64,000 nucleotides of DNA from Sepioteuthis lessoniana (taxonomy: Eukaryota > Mollusca > Cephalopoda > Myopsida > Loliginidae). Both the position numbers and the translations under genes were made by a program. The first letter of the stretch is position 1; each line of letters begins with the position of its first letter. The notes beneath the pieces are model-generated. The model was not told the origin of the DNA and ran no database searches. It worked only from the letters and a program-made list of their open reading frames with translations. Below are positions 54,557 through 64,000 of the stretch, piece by piece. The stretch spans positions 21,196,949 to 21,260,948 of the forward strand of contig OY757904.1 in the NCBI GenBank assembly GCA_963585895.1. The letters run 5' to 3'.

Positions 54557-55738
54557 TGCCAGGTTGAGTCAAAGGTTTTGCAATATTTTAGAACATGCTA
54601 GTTTGCGGCACTTATATCACGTGATCGAAGCAGTTCAAGCGGTGAAAGATACTCGCTGTGTTCGGTAGTATCGCAGTAGTTGATGGGCTGACACATTGTG
54701 GTTGGTTGGTTGGTTGTGTTTTTTATAGCATATGAACCTTTGTAGGTTATTTAACGCCAAATCCATTTTTATGCAAATAGTCAGTTCTATTTCAAACAAT
54801 TCCCTTTAGCATGAGTACACAGTTTAATTGTCAAAAACATTTCTATTTCAAACTATTCAGTTTATTCAAACAGTTCTAATTCAGTTAATTCAGTTTAGTA
54901 TACGTAAAGGTTTTGTTTACACACAGTTAAATGTCAAAACAGTTCTATATTAAACAAATCAGTTTATTGAAAGTACAGTTTCAATGTCAAAACCAGTTCC
55001 ATTTCAAACAATTCAGTTTAGCATAAGCACACAGTTTAAATGTAAGTACAGTTTAATTATCAAAAACATTTCTATTTCAAGCTATTCAGTTTAGTTTAAC
55101 AGTTCTAATTCAAACAATTCAATTTAGCATAAGTATGCCGTTTGTTCTATTTAAACCATAGATAGGGCCCTACCACTCCGGGCCAGAGTGGAGCAATGGC
55201 AATGAAGGGATGCTCTGCATTCCCCAAAGCTCCAGCATCACTGGAAACTCACCATCAGATTGTTTAGTGTCATATCAAGGACACTCATTGGGTGGGTCTT
55301 ACCCCTCTGCGGAGGTGCAGTCAGTGTATTAAACAGCCTCAGCCGACTGGGCAAGACACGTTGTGCGTTGCTTTATTCTGTATATGGTTTGACAGTCACG
55401 TATATGAACGTGCAACGTAGTCTTATTCGGAAACTTATACTTCGATGTGGGCCATAAAGCCACAGAAGCATTGAAAAACATTTGTTGTGCGAAAGGTCAG
55501 TGCACAGTTGATCACGGTACAGTAACCAGGTGTTTGAAGAAATTTTGCTCGGGTTGCCAGATCACCGTGGATTCCAAGGCTGTGCTCCAAGCCATAGAGA
55601 CGAGAAGCACTCGGAGAGTATCAAGCGTGCACGACATTTCACGTCCAGTGTGGTTCATCATATTTACAACCTCGTCAAAAACCCTCGGATATGTCGGATT
55701 GTCGCTCAAAATTAATGCAAACCTTTTGATCGCCCGTG
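54557..55738 (+). mobile_element. mariner-like element interrupted by a family B insertion
   Basis: TA at 54555-54556 and 55739-55740. Left end TGCCAGGTTGAGTCAAAGG, right end CAAACCTTTTGATCGCCCG-like complement. Without the insert (54701-55354) it would be about 0.53 kb. It keeps the N-terminal DNA-binding part in broken frames: MNVQRSLIRKLIL, GTVTRCLKKFCSG, DSKAVLQAIETRSTRRVS. The catalytic part is deleted. Confidence 0.75.
54701..55354 (-). mobile_element. SINE-like family B inside mariner
   Basis: 654 bp, (GGTT)n-rich 3' end at left and head CAGCCGACTGGGCA at right. Near-identical GACACATTGTG (54690-54700) and GACACGTTGTG (55355-55365) mark the target duplication. Has one of the longest internal arrays in the window. 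Confidence 0.85.
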
Positions 55739-55854
55739 TACATCCCTTATAATTATAGATTATGAGTTTCCTATTGGATTAATATCTGAAGAGACTGATA
55801 ATTCCACTAATTTGACGTCTCTAAAAGCTTTTCCTCAGGCAAGACATCTATTTG

Positions 55855-56155
55855 ACGCACAGATGGGATTCTAACAGGTACTACCACTCTAGGTAGTAAT
55901 GGCACTGAAGAGGTATTCCATATTCCCCAAATCTCTAGGACTGGATTCTCACTGCTAGATACAGTTTAGAGTCATATATCAGGACACTCAAATCGATTTG
56001 TTAGCAAATTATTTGTATTAGATAGGAATACTTTATTACATATAACTTAAGAAACTACACAAAAATAAATGTTCCCCGTTGGCAATTCCCTAACCTCTTG
56101 GCATGAAATAATCCATAACGTGTCGACATGCCGTTAAAATTAATCAATCATTTTT
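55855..56155. mobile_element. Two family B fragments in opposite orientation
   Basis: 55855-55985 is a minus-strand body (ATTCCATATTCCCCAAATCT, CTAGATACAGTTTAGAGTC). 55990-56155 is a plus-strand 3' half (CCTAACCTCTTGGCATGAAA, GACATGCCGTTAAAATTAAT). The break at about 55987 suggests an inversion or two insertions. Confidence 0.5.
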
Positions 56156-56236
56156 TTCTTTATTTTCAAAGAATATTGAGGTTTTTTATTCATTGCTTTC
56201 TATTTTGATTGATTTTTTTCCACAAATATCTTGTGG

Positions 56237-56318
56237 ACACCTCGTCATTGTTTAATGGTTTGCAAGATAGTATCGTAGATCAATTACCTCTGCGTAGTGA
56301 AGTCGAATCTCACTGGGT
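56237..56318 (+). repeat. tRNA-like SINE head 1
   Basis: GTCATTGTTTAATGGTTTGC (A-box-like) and GAAGTCGAATCTCAC (B-box-like). No convincing acceptor pairing. Confidence 0.4.
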
Positions 56319-56362
56319 GCTAAATATTTACAGCATTGTCCAAAATCTAAACTGTGCTGCTT

Positions 56363-56445
56363 TCGTTTCGGTCCCGCTTGTAGTGTAATTGTTAGCGACC
56401 GAAATTAGGAGACCATCGCAAGTGAGTTCGATTCCCACTTACTGT
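56363..56445 (+). repeat. tRNA-like SINE head 2
   Basis: CTTGTAGTGTAATTGTTAGC (A-box-like) and AGTGAGTTCGATTCCCACTT, a good T-arm. The acceptor ends do not pair, so a tRNA gene is unlikely. 56446-56900 has nothing recognised. Confidence 0.45.
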
Positions 56446-56929
56446 CTCATACTGCTGATACTATGCCAAATCTTTGCAATTTACTACAAACATCTAGTGA
56501 ACCTTTCAGAACCTCATTTTTTACTTGTTTAAAAAATCGTTCTTCGTCGCTATAATGTTGATGTTTAGTAACAAAATAATAAAAATAAAATGTTTAAACA
56601 ATGGCTGTTCAGAATTATCTGAGTGTTTTTTTAGGTTTTTTTTTATATATGTTTATTAATTTTCTTTCTTAAATACTCAGTTTGCTTGCAGTTTTTCGTT
56701 TCTATTTTTATTTTTATTTTATTATTCAATAGTTTGTTTGTTTGTTTTGGGATTTTGAGTTTGTTTTGGGGTTTTTTTTAAGCATGTATCTTATCTCGTA
56801 CAAAGAGATATCGTTTTCCATCATTTCTTTTGCTTGTAAAAACTATGCTCATAATATTTCTTTTTCACTTTTGTGTTCGTTTATTTCTTCTCTTACATCA
56901 TTGGGCTTTGCTTTCTGTTTCTTTGTTGT

Positions 56930-57059
56930 TTTTGTTTGTTTGTTTGTTTGGTTGGTTGGTTGGTTGGTTGGTTGGTGTGTTTTGATTTGTTTTTTGTTTA
57001 ATTCATTTTTGTTTTGTTTTGTTTTTATTTTGTTTTTCGTTTTTTTTTATTTTCTTTTT

Positions 57060-57125
<66 letters not shown>
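56930..57125. repeat. (GTTT)n, (GGTT)n and (CT)n low-complexity stretch
   Basis: GTTT/GGTT-type repeats to about 56975, T-rich DNA, then a clean (CT)n from 57063. The long Phe/Leu/Ser frame here is an artefact. Confidence 0.9.
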
Positions 57126-57135
<10 letters not shown>

Positions 57136-57539
57136 CTTTCGTTTTTTGCAATCATGTATCTTATAAAGGGGGATGAAATATCGTTTCCAATCATTTTTTT
57201 ATCTGATATCATTTCCTCTTAACAATAATTCTCACCGTACTTAATAACAATGCAGACGATAATTGATTCTACAATAAATACTACTACTACTACTATTCCT
57301 CTTCAAGTTTTTCTTTCTTCTTCTTTTCCGACAACTACTTCTACTCCTTATATATAATTTACCGCTTGATTTGTGAAGCTTCTGACATCAGTAATCGGCG
57401 TCAGAAGTGGACGGCAAGTCGAGTTCACGTCTTAGACAAAGTTACGAGAGTTTCACCCCCCAAAAAAACATTAATTCATGCAATATTCTAATAAAATTGT
57501 GATTATTATTTCACTACACTCTAAGAGAGAAACCATTTG

Positions 57540-58145
57540 TTTTCTTAGGATTCCAAGTGATAGCATCCCTTAAACTCTCAATAATTTTTCTCGGGTTTCC
57601 AGCTCTACTCAGAAACTTTCTAGTTAAGACGTTCTCAGTTCTTCTGATCTCCAGTTTCCCTAGTCTCTATTCTAAAAGTTCTCAGAAGTTTTCTAGTTTA
57701 GACTTTCTCAATTCTTCTTCTGATCTCCAGTTTCCCTAGTCTCTATTCTAGACGTTTTCAGAAGGTTTCTAATTTAGACTTTCTCAGTTCTTCTTCTGAT
57801 CTCCAGTTTCCCTTGTCTCTATTTTAGAAGTTCTCAGAAGTTTTCTAGTTTAGACTTTCTCAATTCTTCTTCTGATCCCCTGTTTCCCAACACTTTCATC
57901 TACTTTAGGATAGTTCTAAGGATTCCCCCCATAATTGGTTGGACTGTCACTTTTCATAACTACTTCAATTCTGTGACAACCCCCAAGTATTAGTCCAGTT
58001 TTTGTTTATTTGTTCACTCTGAAATCTGTTGGAACGGCAAAGTGTACACGTGAACTCGTACTTTTCTTCTTGTTGACAACAACTAGATCTGCTCTTCTGA
58101 ACTGAACTGGGTAATCCGTTTTTATCTCGAATCAGGCTAAAGTCC
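57540..58145 (-). pseudogene. R4/Dong-like retrotransposon, divergent copy, 3' half
   Basis: Minus strand. The endonuclease region reads HRDFSLIRDKNGLP, aligning with WDF-I-TD-LI. The tail region has expanded into the 76-bp minisatellite at 57601-57904. No long frame. A family A SINE interrupts it at 58146-58340 and upstream sequence continues at 58345-58520. Confidence 0.55.
57601..57904. repeat. 76-bp minisatellite, four units
   Basis: Units start at 57601, 57677, 57753 and 57829. Each has CTCAGAA-TTTCTAG, CTTCTGATCTCCAGTTTCCC and CTCTATTCTA landmarks. Since 76 is not a multiple of 3, the array cannot be a conserved coding repeat. Confidence 0.85.
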
Positions 58146-58340
58146 CGATGCATTAAGACCAACCTGCTGGACTGTGACATCATAGTAAGCGATTTTGAAC
58201 TCCAGTCGTACAATTACATTCACTTTTGAAATAATACCTTTGGAAAAGGTTTGCTCTCACCATCTCTTCAACTATGGACTAAGTGGTCCTTCAACAAAGT
58301 GGTTTAGCTTTAAATAACACATCAAATTTGATAATCTATT
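58146..58340 (+). mobile_element. SINE family A inserted in the retrotransposon copy
   Basis: Truncated head (GCTGGACTGTGACATCATAG, GCGATTTTGAACTCC), body GTACAATTACATTCACTTTT, degraded 3' end (TTTGATAATCTATTAAACAT). Confidence 0.7.
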
Positions 58341-58344
58341 AAAC

Positions 58345-58518
58345 ATAGAAGCCAATCGAACCATTTTCTTGAGTCTTTTCTACTCTAGCTTTTATATAAT
58401 TGTTGCTTTTAATAGAAATTCAGTTTCTCTCTTTAGGATTCCTCTGTGTAACCATGTGCTATTTCTTTAGTGTGTCTTTCAAAGAAACCATACAATTGTT
58501 TTTCTTCTTTTTGTTTCG

Positions 58519-58520
<2 letters not shown>
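58345..58520 (-). pseudogene. R4/Dong-like retrotransposon, upstream continuation
   Basis: Plus landmarks TTCAGTTTCTCTCTTTAGG, AACCATGTGCTATTTCTTTA and CATACAATTGTTTTTCTTCT match the RT C-terminal region at 9990-10100 and 63120-63240. Confidence 0.6.

Positions 58521-58591
<71 letters not shown>
58521..58591. repeat. (AT)n microsatellite
   Basis: Pure AT run. Further short AT runs lie at 58865-58888 and 58999-59034. Confidence 0.95.
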
Positions 58592-58593
<2 letters not shown>

Positions 58594-58599
58594 TTGTTT

Positions 58600-58997
58600 T
58601 TGTTTTATACCAATTCTATGCTTCTGGCGGTGTGAAAAAAAACAGATGGTACAATTTGTAAATAAAAAAATATACAAATTTCTATCTGTGAAAAAAAATT
58701 CCATAAAGAAAGAATAGACTAAAAACATTTGTAATGCTTTTTTATGCTAATTTTTTATACTTTTGGGTGACTAAATCAATAAAGTGCAATTGACCCAACC
58801 CTCTCTTCTCAGAGTTTATCCTGAATCTAGGTAGATTACTTCTGACTCTGTACGTATTCGTATACATATATATATATATATATATATGTTATGAGAGTGT
58901 TGGTCGTCAGTAAATCACTATGTGGTTATTTGTCGAACCAAGTGCAATATAATGTGGTGAGTGCTCAATATCTATGATAGAGCTATTATAATAATAA

Positions 58998-59035
<38 letters not shown>

Positions 59036-59860
59036 CTACTGTGTCTATTTATTGTATTGATCCGGTTTCTACATGAAATTGTGTTGACAAAATAGCTTTT
59101 TACCACTGCTAACAAGTTTCTGTAATATAACTTAATATAAGTAGTATTTTTATTCCTATTCTAGTTAGCTAGTTTGCATATGTTTCTTTTAAAACCAAGT
59201 CGTAATAAATATCTATATTCTATCATTGCTTTTTAATCTTTTCTTCTTACCTGTTATCTTTTTACTAATGGGCAATATTTCATAATTTTAGGGGTATCAA
59301 ATATCTCATAATTATAGAGGTATCAACATTGATTCTGTGTGAAAATAGATCGCATCAATTTCATTTTGCAAAGGGCATAAGTTGCGCTCTTTTTATTTAT
59401 TCTGAAATGTAATCGTTAACTTTTAGTATTGTGTAGCAGAAAGAACTTCGTACTTTTGTTTGGCGCGTAAATTAATTTGACCGTTATGGTCGTCGCATAT
59501 ATTCACCCACTGAGGATGACTTATCCTATTCAGCCCGGACCATTTTCCCGGACAACATAAAAATGGTGAAAGCCCGCCAAACTATCTCTTCCTCAGCACC
59601 TTTCGCATGGCGGACGTACTTTCTGTCCGCTCCCTTCATAGCAGCAGAATCACAACACAATGAGGAAAGCCGTCTAATTTACGGACCTTTTGAGTCTACC
59701 CTCTGAGACCAAGGGTTCTCAGTTGGACATAAATTAGATGCATGTAATCCGCCACTTACAGGAACACTTTTATGTTGCCTCTAAGTAAATACAGAAACAA
59801 CGTATAAAGATTCTTAAAGAAAATGTGGAACAAGAAACAAAAAAAAAAAGAACGAACAAC
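58600..59860. other. No recognised gene; 59480-59760 GC-richer
   Basis: The 59480-59760 patch has several CpG and no transposon motif. No domain in any frame. Confidence 0.4.
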
Positions 59861-59873
59861 AACAAAGTTCAGT

Positions 59874-60494
59874 TGGTTGGTTGGGTTTAATGGCATATCA
59901 ACCTTTTTAGGTTATTTAACCCCAAATCCATTTTTATGAAAATAGTTCTATTTCAAACAATTCAGTTTAGGATACGTACGCAGTTTAAATATAAGTACAG
60001 TTTAATTGAGAACAACATTTTTATTTCAAGCTATTCAGTTTAGTCAAGTAATTCTAATTCAGCTAATTTAGTTTAGTATAAATACAGATTTTGTTTACAC
60101 ACAGGTAAATATCAAAATAGTTCTATATTAAACAATTCAGTTTTGTGTAAGTACAGTTTCAATGTCAAAACCAGTTCCATTTCAAATAATTCAGTTTAGC
60201 ATAAGCACACAGTTTAAATGTAAGTAAGGTTTAATTGTCAAAACATTTCTATTTCAACAATTCAGTTTAGTATAAGTATGCCGTTTGTTCTATTTAACCC
60301 ATAGATAGGACTCTTATCAGCTGCAACCACTCCGGACCAGAGTAGACCTGGGAGCGATGGCATTAAAGGGGTACTCCACATTCTCCAAAGCTCAAGCATT
60401 ACTGGAACCTCACCATCACACTCGTTGGGGGCGGGGGTCTTACCGCTCTGCAGAGGAGCAGTCGGTTTATTCTACAGCCCCAGCCAACTGAGCA
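59874..60494 (-). mobile_element. SINE-like family B, full length with 13-bp target duplication
   Basis: 621 bp flanked by identical AACAAAGTTCAGT (59861-59873 and 60495-60507). Read on the minus strand: head TGCTCAGTTGGCTGGGG, body, then about six diverged internal units each around ACTGAATTGTTTGAAATAG, and the 3' motif TAACCTAAAAAGGTTGATATGCC. Best-bounded copy of the family in the window. Confidence 0.88.
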
Positions 60495-60507
60495 AACAAA
60501 GTTCAGT

Positions 60508-61194
60508 AATACATGACAGAGAGACACTACCTCAAATCTCTCTTTTTGTGGGGCCGTCTCTCATGTATTTCGTCTCAATGACCCGCTCCTTCGTACTGTC
60601 CCTAAAACGAGCCCTTTTTTCGATGTTTCCTGGTAAACAACCCACTTTCTTTTCAAAGGTTGTCGTTACTCAAGTGACTATCCTCTTTCTCAAACAGAGC
60701 AGTGCTCACCAATGTGAGAAAAGGAGAAAAGAAGAATCTGCGTTCCTCGCTTTCGTATATTCGTTTGTATTTTTCCGAACAAGATTAACTGTACTTCGTA
60801 AATGACTGTAACGTGTGCGTTTATCTTTTAACAGTCTTTTATTTTTATTTTGAATGAATTAAGGAATAGTTGGGTTAGTATTTTTTTATATTCATCCAGT
60901 AAATGCATTTCGATGATTGTAGAAGCAAAAGCAGAAATGTCGTATTCTTTATTTTTTTATTTCTTACTAACTTTGCTTGATTGTATTTTAACATTGCAAA
61001 TTTAAAATGCGTTTGATGTTGAAAGTGACAATAAATAAAATTAATATATACATTATTGTTAGGTTATTTCAAAATCGTTATTTTGTTTTATTTTTCCATT
61101 TATTGTACAATAGAATGAAGTCATTAATAAAAGCAGAGAAAATAAGTTTGCCATGAATTTTATAACGAAGTGTGTGTACTGCAGCTAGTATATA
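60508..61194. other. No recognised gene or repeat
   Basis: 60520-60800 is slightly GC-richer; a frame that begins inside family B runs across it and has no domain. ACTGTACTTCGTAAATGACT at about 60788-60807 recurs near 61829. Confidence 0.4.
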
Positions 61195-61195
61195 T

Positions 61196-61209
61196 ATATC
61201 GCCCAAATC

Positions 61210-61251
<42 letters not shown>

Positions 61252-61252
61252 G
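61196..61252. repeat. Compound (CA)n-(AT)n microsatellite
   Basis: CA run followed by AT run. Confidence 0.9.
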
Positions 61253-61394
61253 TACTTTAATAAGAATTATAGGTATAATGTGCCGATTTTGATAATTTAG
61301 GGTCACATACACATAGATAGATAGATAGTGATTTGGTAATTCGTTTATACTATTATGTTTAATCTATCATTTCCTAGAGTTTATATTTATTTTA

Positions 61395-61606
61395 CTTTTT
61401 ACGAGCTTCTCCCACCAACGTTAGTCTAAGTGACAACAAGTCTCATAGGGTCTCTCGGATTCTTTTCACTATTCTGGCCGATCTTAAAAACGCTGGAGTT
61501 TAGATGGTTTCGATTTGCCCTCCGATTTCCAACCCTTCTAACCTCCTTTGGAGACCGTTCGAAGCGCGCCAATTACAATTGATATCACCGTCACTTTCAT
61601 ATTGCA
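61395..61606 (-). pseudogene. R4/Dong-like retrotransposon, 3' fragment
   Basis: C-terminal tail and 3' UTR (plus strand ACAACAAGTCTCATAGGG, CTGGCCGATCTTAAAAACGC, CCAATTACAATTGATATCACC). Cut upstream by the (TTA)n at 61608. Confidence 0.65.
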
Positions 61607-61617
61607 CATTATTATTA

Positions 61618-61656
<39 letters not shown>
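61607..61656. repeat. (TTA)n junction tract, about 16 units
   Basis: Longest of the TTA tracts. A truncated copy lies on its left and a fresh 3' end on its right. Confidence 0.95.
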
Positions 61657-61657
<1 letters not shown>

Positions 61658-62340
61658 CTCATTAGAGTTTTTCACATCAGAGTTTGAGTGACAGCAAGTC
61701 TCCTCAAGTCTCCAGGACTTGTCTCAGTATTCTAGCTGTTCTCAATAATGCTGTCATTTGAATGGTCTCCACCCGTCCGCCAACATCTAAGTCCTCCAGT
61801 CCTTTTAGCAATTACAATGCACACACACTGTACTTCGTAAATGACTTCGTAAATGACTTCGTAAATCGAAACCAACGCACCAATTACAATTGGTATAATT
61901 GTCACCTGCATGTTCCACAGTTTTTTCAGTTCCCTAGCAAGGTCGAGGTACTTATCCTTCTTTTATTCTGTGGTCAGATGGGACAGCAAAGTCGACAATT
62001 TTGCAAGTTCTCTTTTTTTTTCTTTTTTCTTTTTTTTTTTTTTGATTATTATTAAGTCTGGTCTTCTGGCTGAGATTAGGTGATCCGTGTGTATGTCAAA
62101 GTCCCATAGGAGTTTATGTGTGTCATTTTCTAGGACATGTGCTGGGTTGTACATATACCATTTGTTTGTATGGTCAAATTTAAATTTCTTGCACATCTCC
62201 CAGTGAGTCACTTTGCCAACCCAATCATGTCTAGTCTTATGTTCCTTCTGCGCTAATTAGCTGCATTTGCTTATTATGTTATTGATGGTTTCATCTCTGT
62301 CACTGCATAGCCTACGTTTGCTATTTTGTTGGGTCTTATC
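61657..62340 (-). pseudogene. R4/Dong-like retrotransposon, zinc finger to 3' end
   Basis: Minus strand, upstream to downstream: RRLCSDRDETINNIISKCS finger remnant, MTHWEMCKKFKFDHTNKWYM, VLENDTHKLLWDFDIHTDHL, RRPDLIII (the PD of the restriction-like endonuclease intact), then a lysine run from an expanded T tract (62018-62041) and the C-terminal tail. A 12-bp unit CTTCGTAAATGA is repeated at 61837-61867. Confidence 0.75.
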
Positions 62341-62344
62341 TATT

Positions 62345-63540
62345 CTCGCTTTATTATTCCTTGTGAGTTTTTTTATACCAGCGTTGGCTGATGGTCTTTC
62401 ACTGGAGTTTGAGGGACAGCAAGTCTCCTCAGTTCTATATTCCAACCGATCTTAAAAATTCTGTGGTTTAGATGGACTCGTTTCGTCCTCCGATTTCCAA
62501 TTCTACCAGCCCAAAGTTCATGGCAACCGTTGCTAGCGTGCCAATTTCAATTCGTCCTGTAATTTCCAACGATTCCAGTCATCTTTCTAAGCCTTTGGGG
62601 AACGTTCCAAGTGTGACAACAACAACAGGTATCACCGTTACCCTCGTGTTCCACAGCTTTCTTAGTTCTCTGCCAAGATATAAGTATTTGTCTCTCTTTC
62701 TGCTATCTTTTATTTTCTCTCTATGGTTTGTTGGGACAGCAAAATCCACGAAACAACACGTTCTCTTTTTGTATTGATTATCACTAGGTCTGGTCTTCTG
62801 GCGAGGAATGGGTGATCTGTTTGTTTCGTAAAATCCCGGACAATTTTATGGGCCTTATTCTATAGGATGGATTCTGGTCTGTGCTCATACAATTTGACAG
62901 TATGAGAAAATTTCAATCACTTGCACAATTCCCAGCGGACTACACCTTCCCACCCAGTCGTGTCTAGTCTTATACCCCTTTTGCGCTAGTTTGTTACATT
63001 CGCTTTATGTGATTAATCATTTCGTTTTTTGTCACCACATACTTTATACTTGCTATTCTGTTGAATGTCATCGATTTTCGCTTGAATATAATTGGTCTTT
63101 ATGGCGTTGTTTTGTGTTGTCATTTGAAGAGATTCAGTTTCTCTCGAAAAGTTTACTTTCGAAGCCATGTCCAGGTCTTCTCGTGCAAGATTTTGTCAGC
63201 TTGTCGCTTGAAATATCCATACATTTGTTTTTCTTCCAATTTTTGGTTCCTCGTTTTTATTGTTTTCCTATCTGGTCTTATGTTGCCAATGATATTACTG
63301 GCTACCGTGATTAGTCTTTCTTTGCTATTTATAATGCAGTCCTCAAAGTTGTCATGTCCTCTTGATCCTTCTTTTCTTGCTACCTATAGTTTGTCAATGT
63401 CATCTCTCGGGTGTAAGGCCTTGTGCATAAGCATCAATTTCCTTGTTCTCTGGTCCATTTGTCGGAGTTACTCCTTTGTCCACTTTAAGAATGGTCTCGA
63501 GTATCTGAGAAGAGGAGCGACCCCACTGTTTATTCCTTCA
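62345..63540 (-). pseudogene. R4/Dong-like retrotransposon, 1.2-kb copy
   Basis: Covers the RT C-terminal region (minus LMLMHKALHPRDDIDKL, INSKERLITVAS, EEKQMYGYFKRQADKI, HEKTWTWLRK), a degraded finger, the endonuclease region and the C-terminal tail. The 171-codon plus frame over 63061-63576 is its antisense shadow. Edges are TTATTATT (62333-62341) and TTCATTATTATC (63537-63548). Confidence 0.7.
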
Positions 63541-63548
63541 TTATTATC

Positions 63549-63672
63549 TTCCTCCTTTCAGAGTTTTCCACACTAGCTGATGGTTTTCCACAAGAGTCGG
63601 AATGGCTGTAAATCTCCTCAAGTCTTCAGGATTTCTTTTGGTATTCTGGCCGATCTCAACAATGCTATTATA
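63549..63672 (-). pseudogene. R4/Dong-like retrotransposon, short 3' fragment
   Basis: Plus strand GAGTTTTCCACACTAGCTGA, ATTCTGGCCGATCTCAACAA, then ATTATAAATTATTATTATC. Confidence 0.6.
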
Positions 63673-63969
63673 AATTATTATTATCATTGTTATTATCATT
63701 ATTTTACTCTCATTTATTTATGTGTTTTTATTTATTTATTTTTTTTTTTTTTTCATTGGTATGTGAAGTCGTTAGTTTTGTGGCGGCTAAGTAATAATTT
63801 GTATCAACGCCTAGATATGTTTTGTTCTGGGAAGGTGATTATGGATATTTTTTCTTCTTGGCAAAATTTAGTTTTCTGAAGAGGAAGATGGTGTTTCACA
63901 CAAAAATATCAAATGATAATTTTAAAAAATACGAACATAGCAAAACACTTTCTAGACACATATGAAACT

Positions 63970-63973
<4 letters not shown>
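63673..63973. other. No recognised feature
   Basis: ATT-rich junction, T run near 63740-63754, then AT-rich DNA. Confidence 0.5.

Positions 63974-64000
<27 letters not shown>
63974..64000. repeat. (GT)n microsatellite, cut by window end
   Basis: GT run reaching the last base. Confidence 0.95.

Noticed and set aside
56363-56445. Functional tRNA gene
   Set aside because: B-box arm is good but acceptor stem does not pair; better explained as a SINE head.
57063-57125. CRISPR-like or satellite array
   Set aside because: Simple repeats without unique spacers in a eukaryotic context; no cas-type genes.
63061-63576. 171-codon plus-strand frame
   Set aside because: Antisense of a minus-strand retrotransposon relic; no domain of its own.

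Overview
The window is eukaryotic, AT-rich, non-genic DNA made almost entirely of transposable-element remnants and simple repeats. The mix of sequences is what I would expect in a cephalopod, most likely an octopus: several tRNA-derived SINE families, RTE-type LINE fragments whose C-terminus carries the LLYGC-TWTLTKR and GHC-RS-D-LISDVL motifs, internally deleted mariner elements, and very many (CT)n, (AT)n, (GT)n and (TTA)n tracts. The organism is inferred from remembered repeat types, not from a search. I found no convincing host protein-coding gene, no intact tRNA gene and no CRISPR array. Almost all short open frames are translations of microsatellites (poly-IY, poly-SL, poly-RE, poly-F) or shadows of transposon fragments.

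Layout. 1-9.7 kb: a 205-bp LTR-like sequence present twice, SINE fragments, small RTE 3' ends, microsatellites and about 4 kb with no recognised feature. 9.8-16 kb: seven minus-strand fragments of one non-LTR retrotransposon family (called R4/Dong-like here from its CCHC-type finger, its RPD-X14-D restriction-like endonuclease motif and its junctions with (TTA)n), plus a duplicated CRE/ETS-bearing block. 17.8-19.5 kb: an RTE fragment, a SINE and a mariner remnant. 21-37 kb: SINE-rich, with a Tc1 remnant, a hammerhead-like element with long inverted ends, a 413-bp GC-rich insertion with a perfect 13-bp target duplication, a deleted mariner, and a 5S-rRNA-derived retrosequence. 38-39 kb: the second copy of the deleted mariner. 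41-46 kb: a solo-LTR-like element, RTE fragments, and a 1.9-kb 5'-truncated RTE (the longest coding relic, YADD intact) inserted into a SINE-like repeat. 46-56 kb: SINEs, a solo LTR, the third deleted mariner inside a repeat, and two further mariners, one of them interrupted by a SINE-like element. 57-63.7 kb: a second group of R4/Dong-like copies and a 76-bp minisatellite.

Four SINE-like families are given working names. A: about 245 bp, tRNA head, ends in GATATGCC-ATTAAA-CAAAG. B: 550-650 bp, head resembling GCCCAGCCGGCTGGGG, a variable array of internal repeats, ends in the same 3' motif as A. C: tRNA head, body with GACCTTGTGTCATATCC. D: tRNA head, about 250 bp, (TTAC)n tail. None of the elements listed looks able to move by itself: all are truncated, frameshifted, deleted or non-coding. 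Nesting order and target-site duplications allow a partial relative chronology, and these are the most reliable observations in the window.
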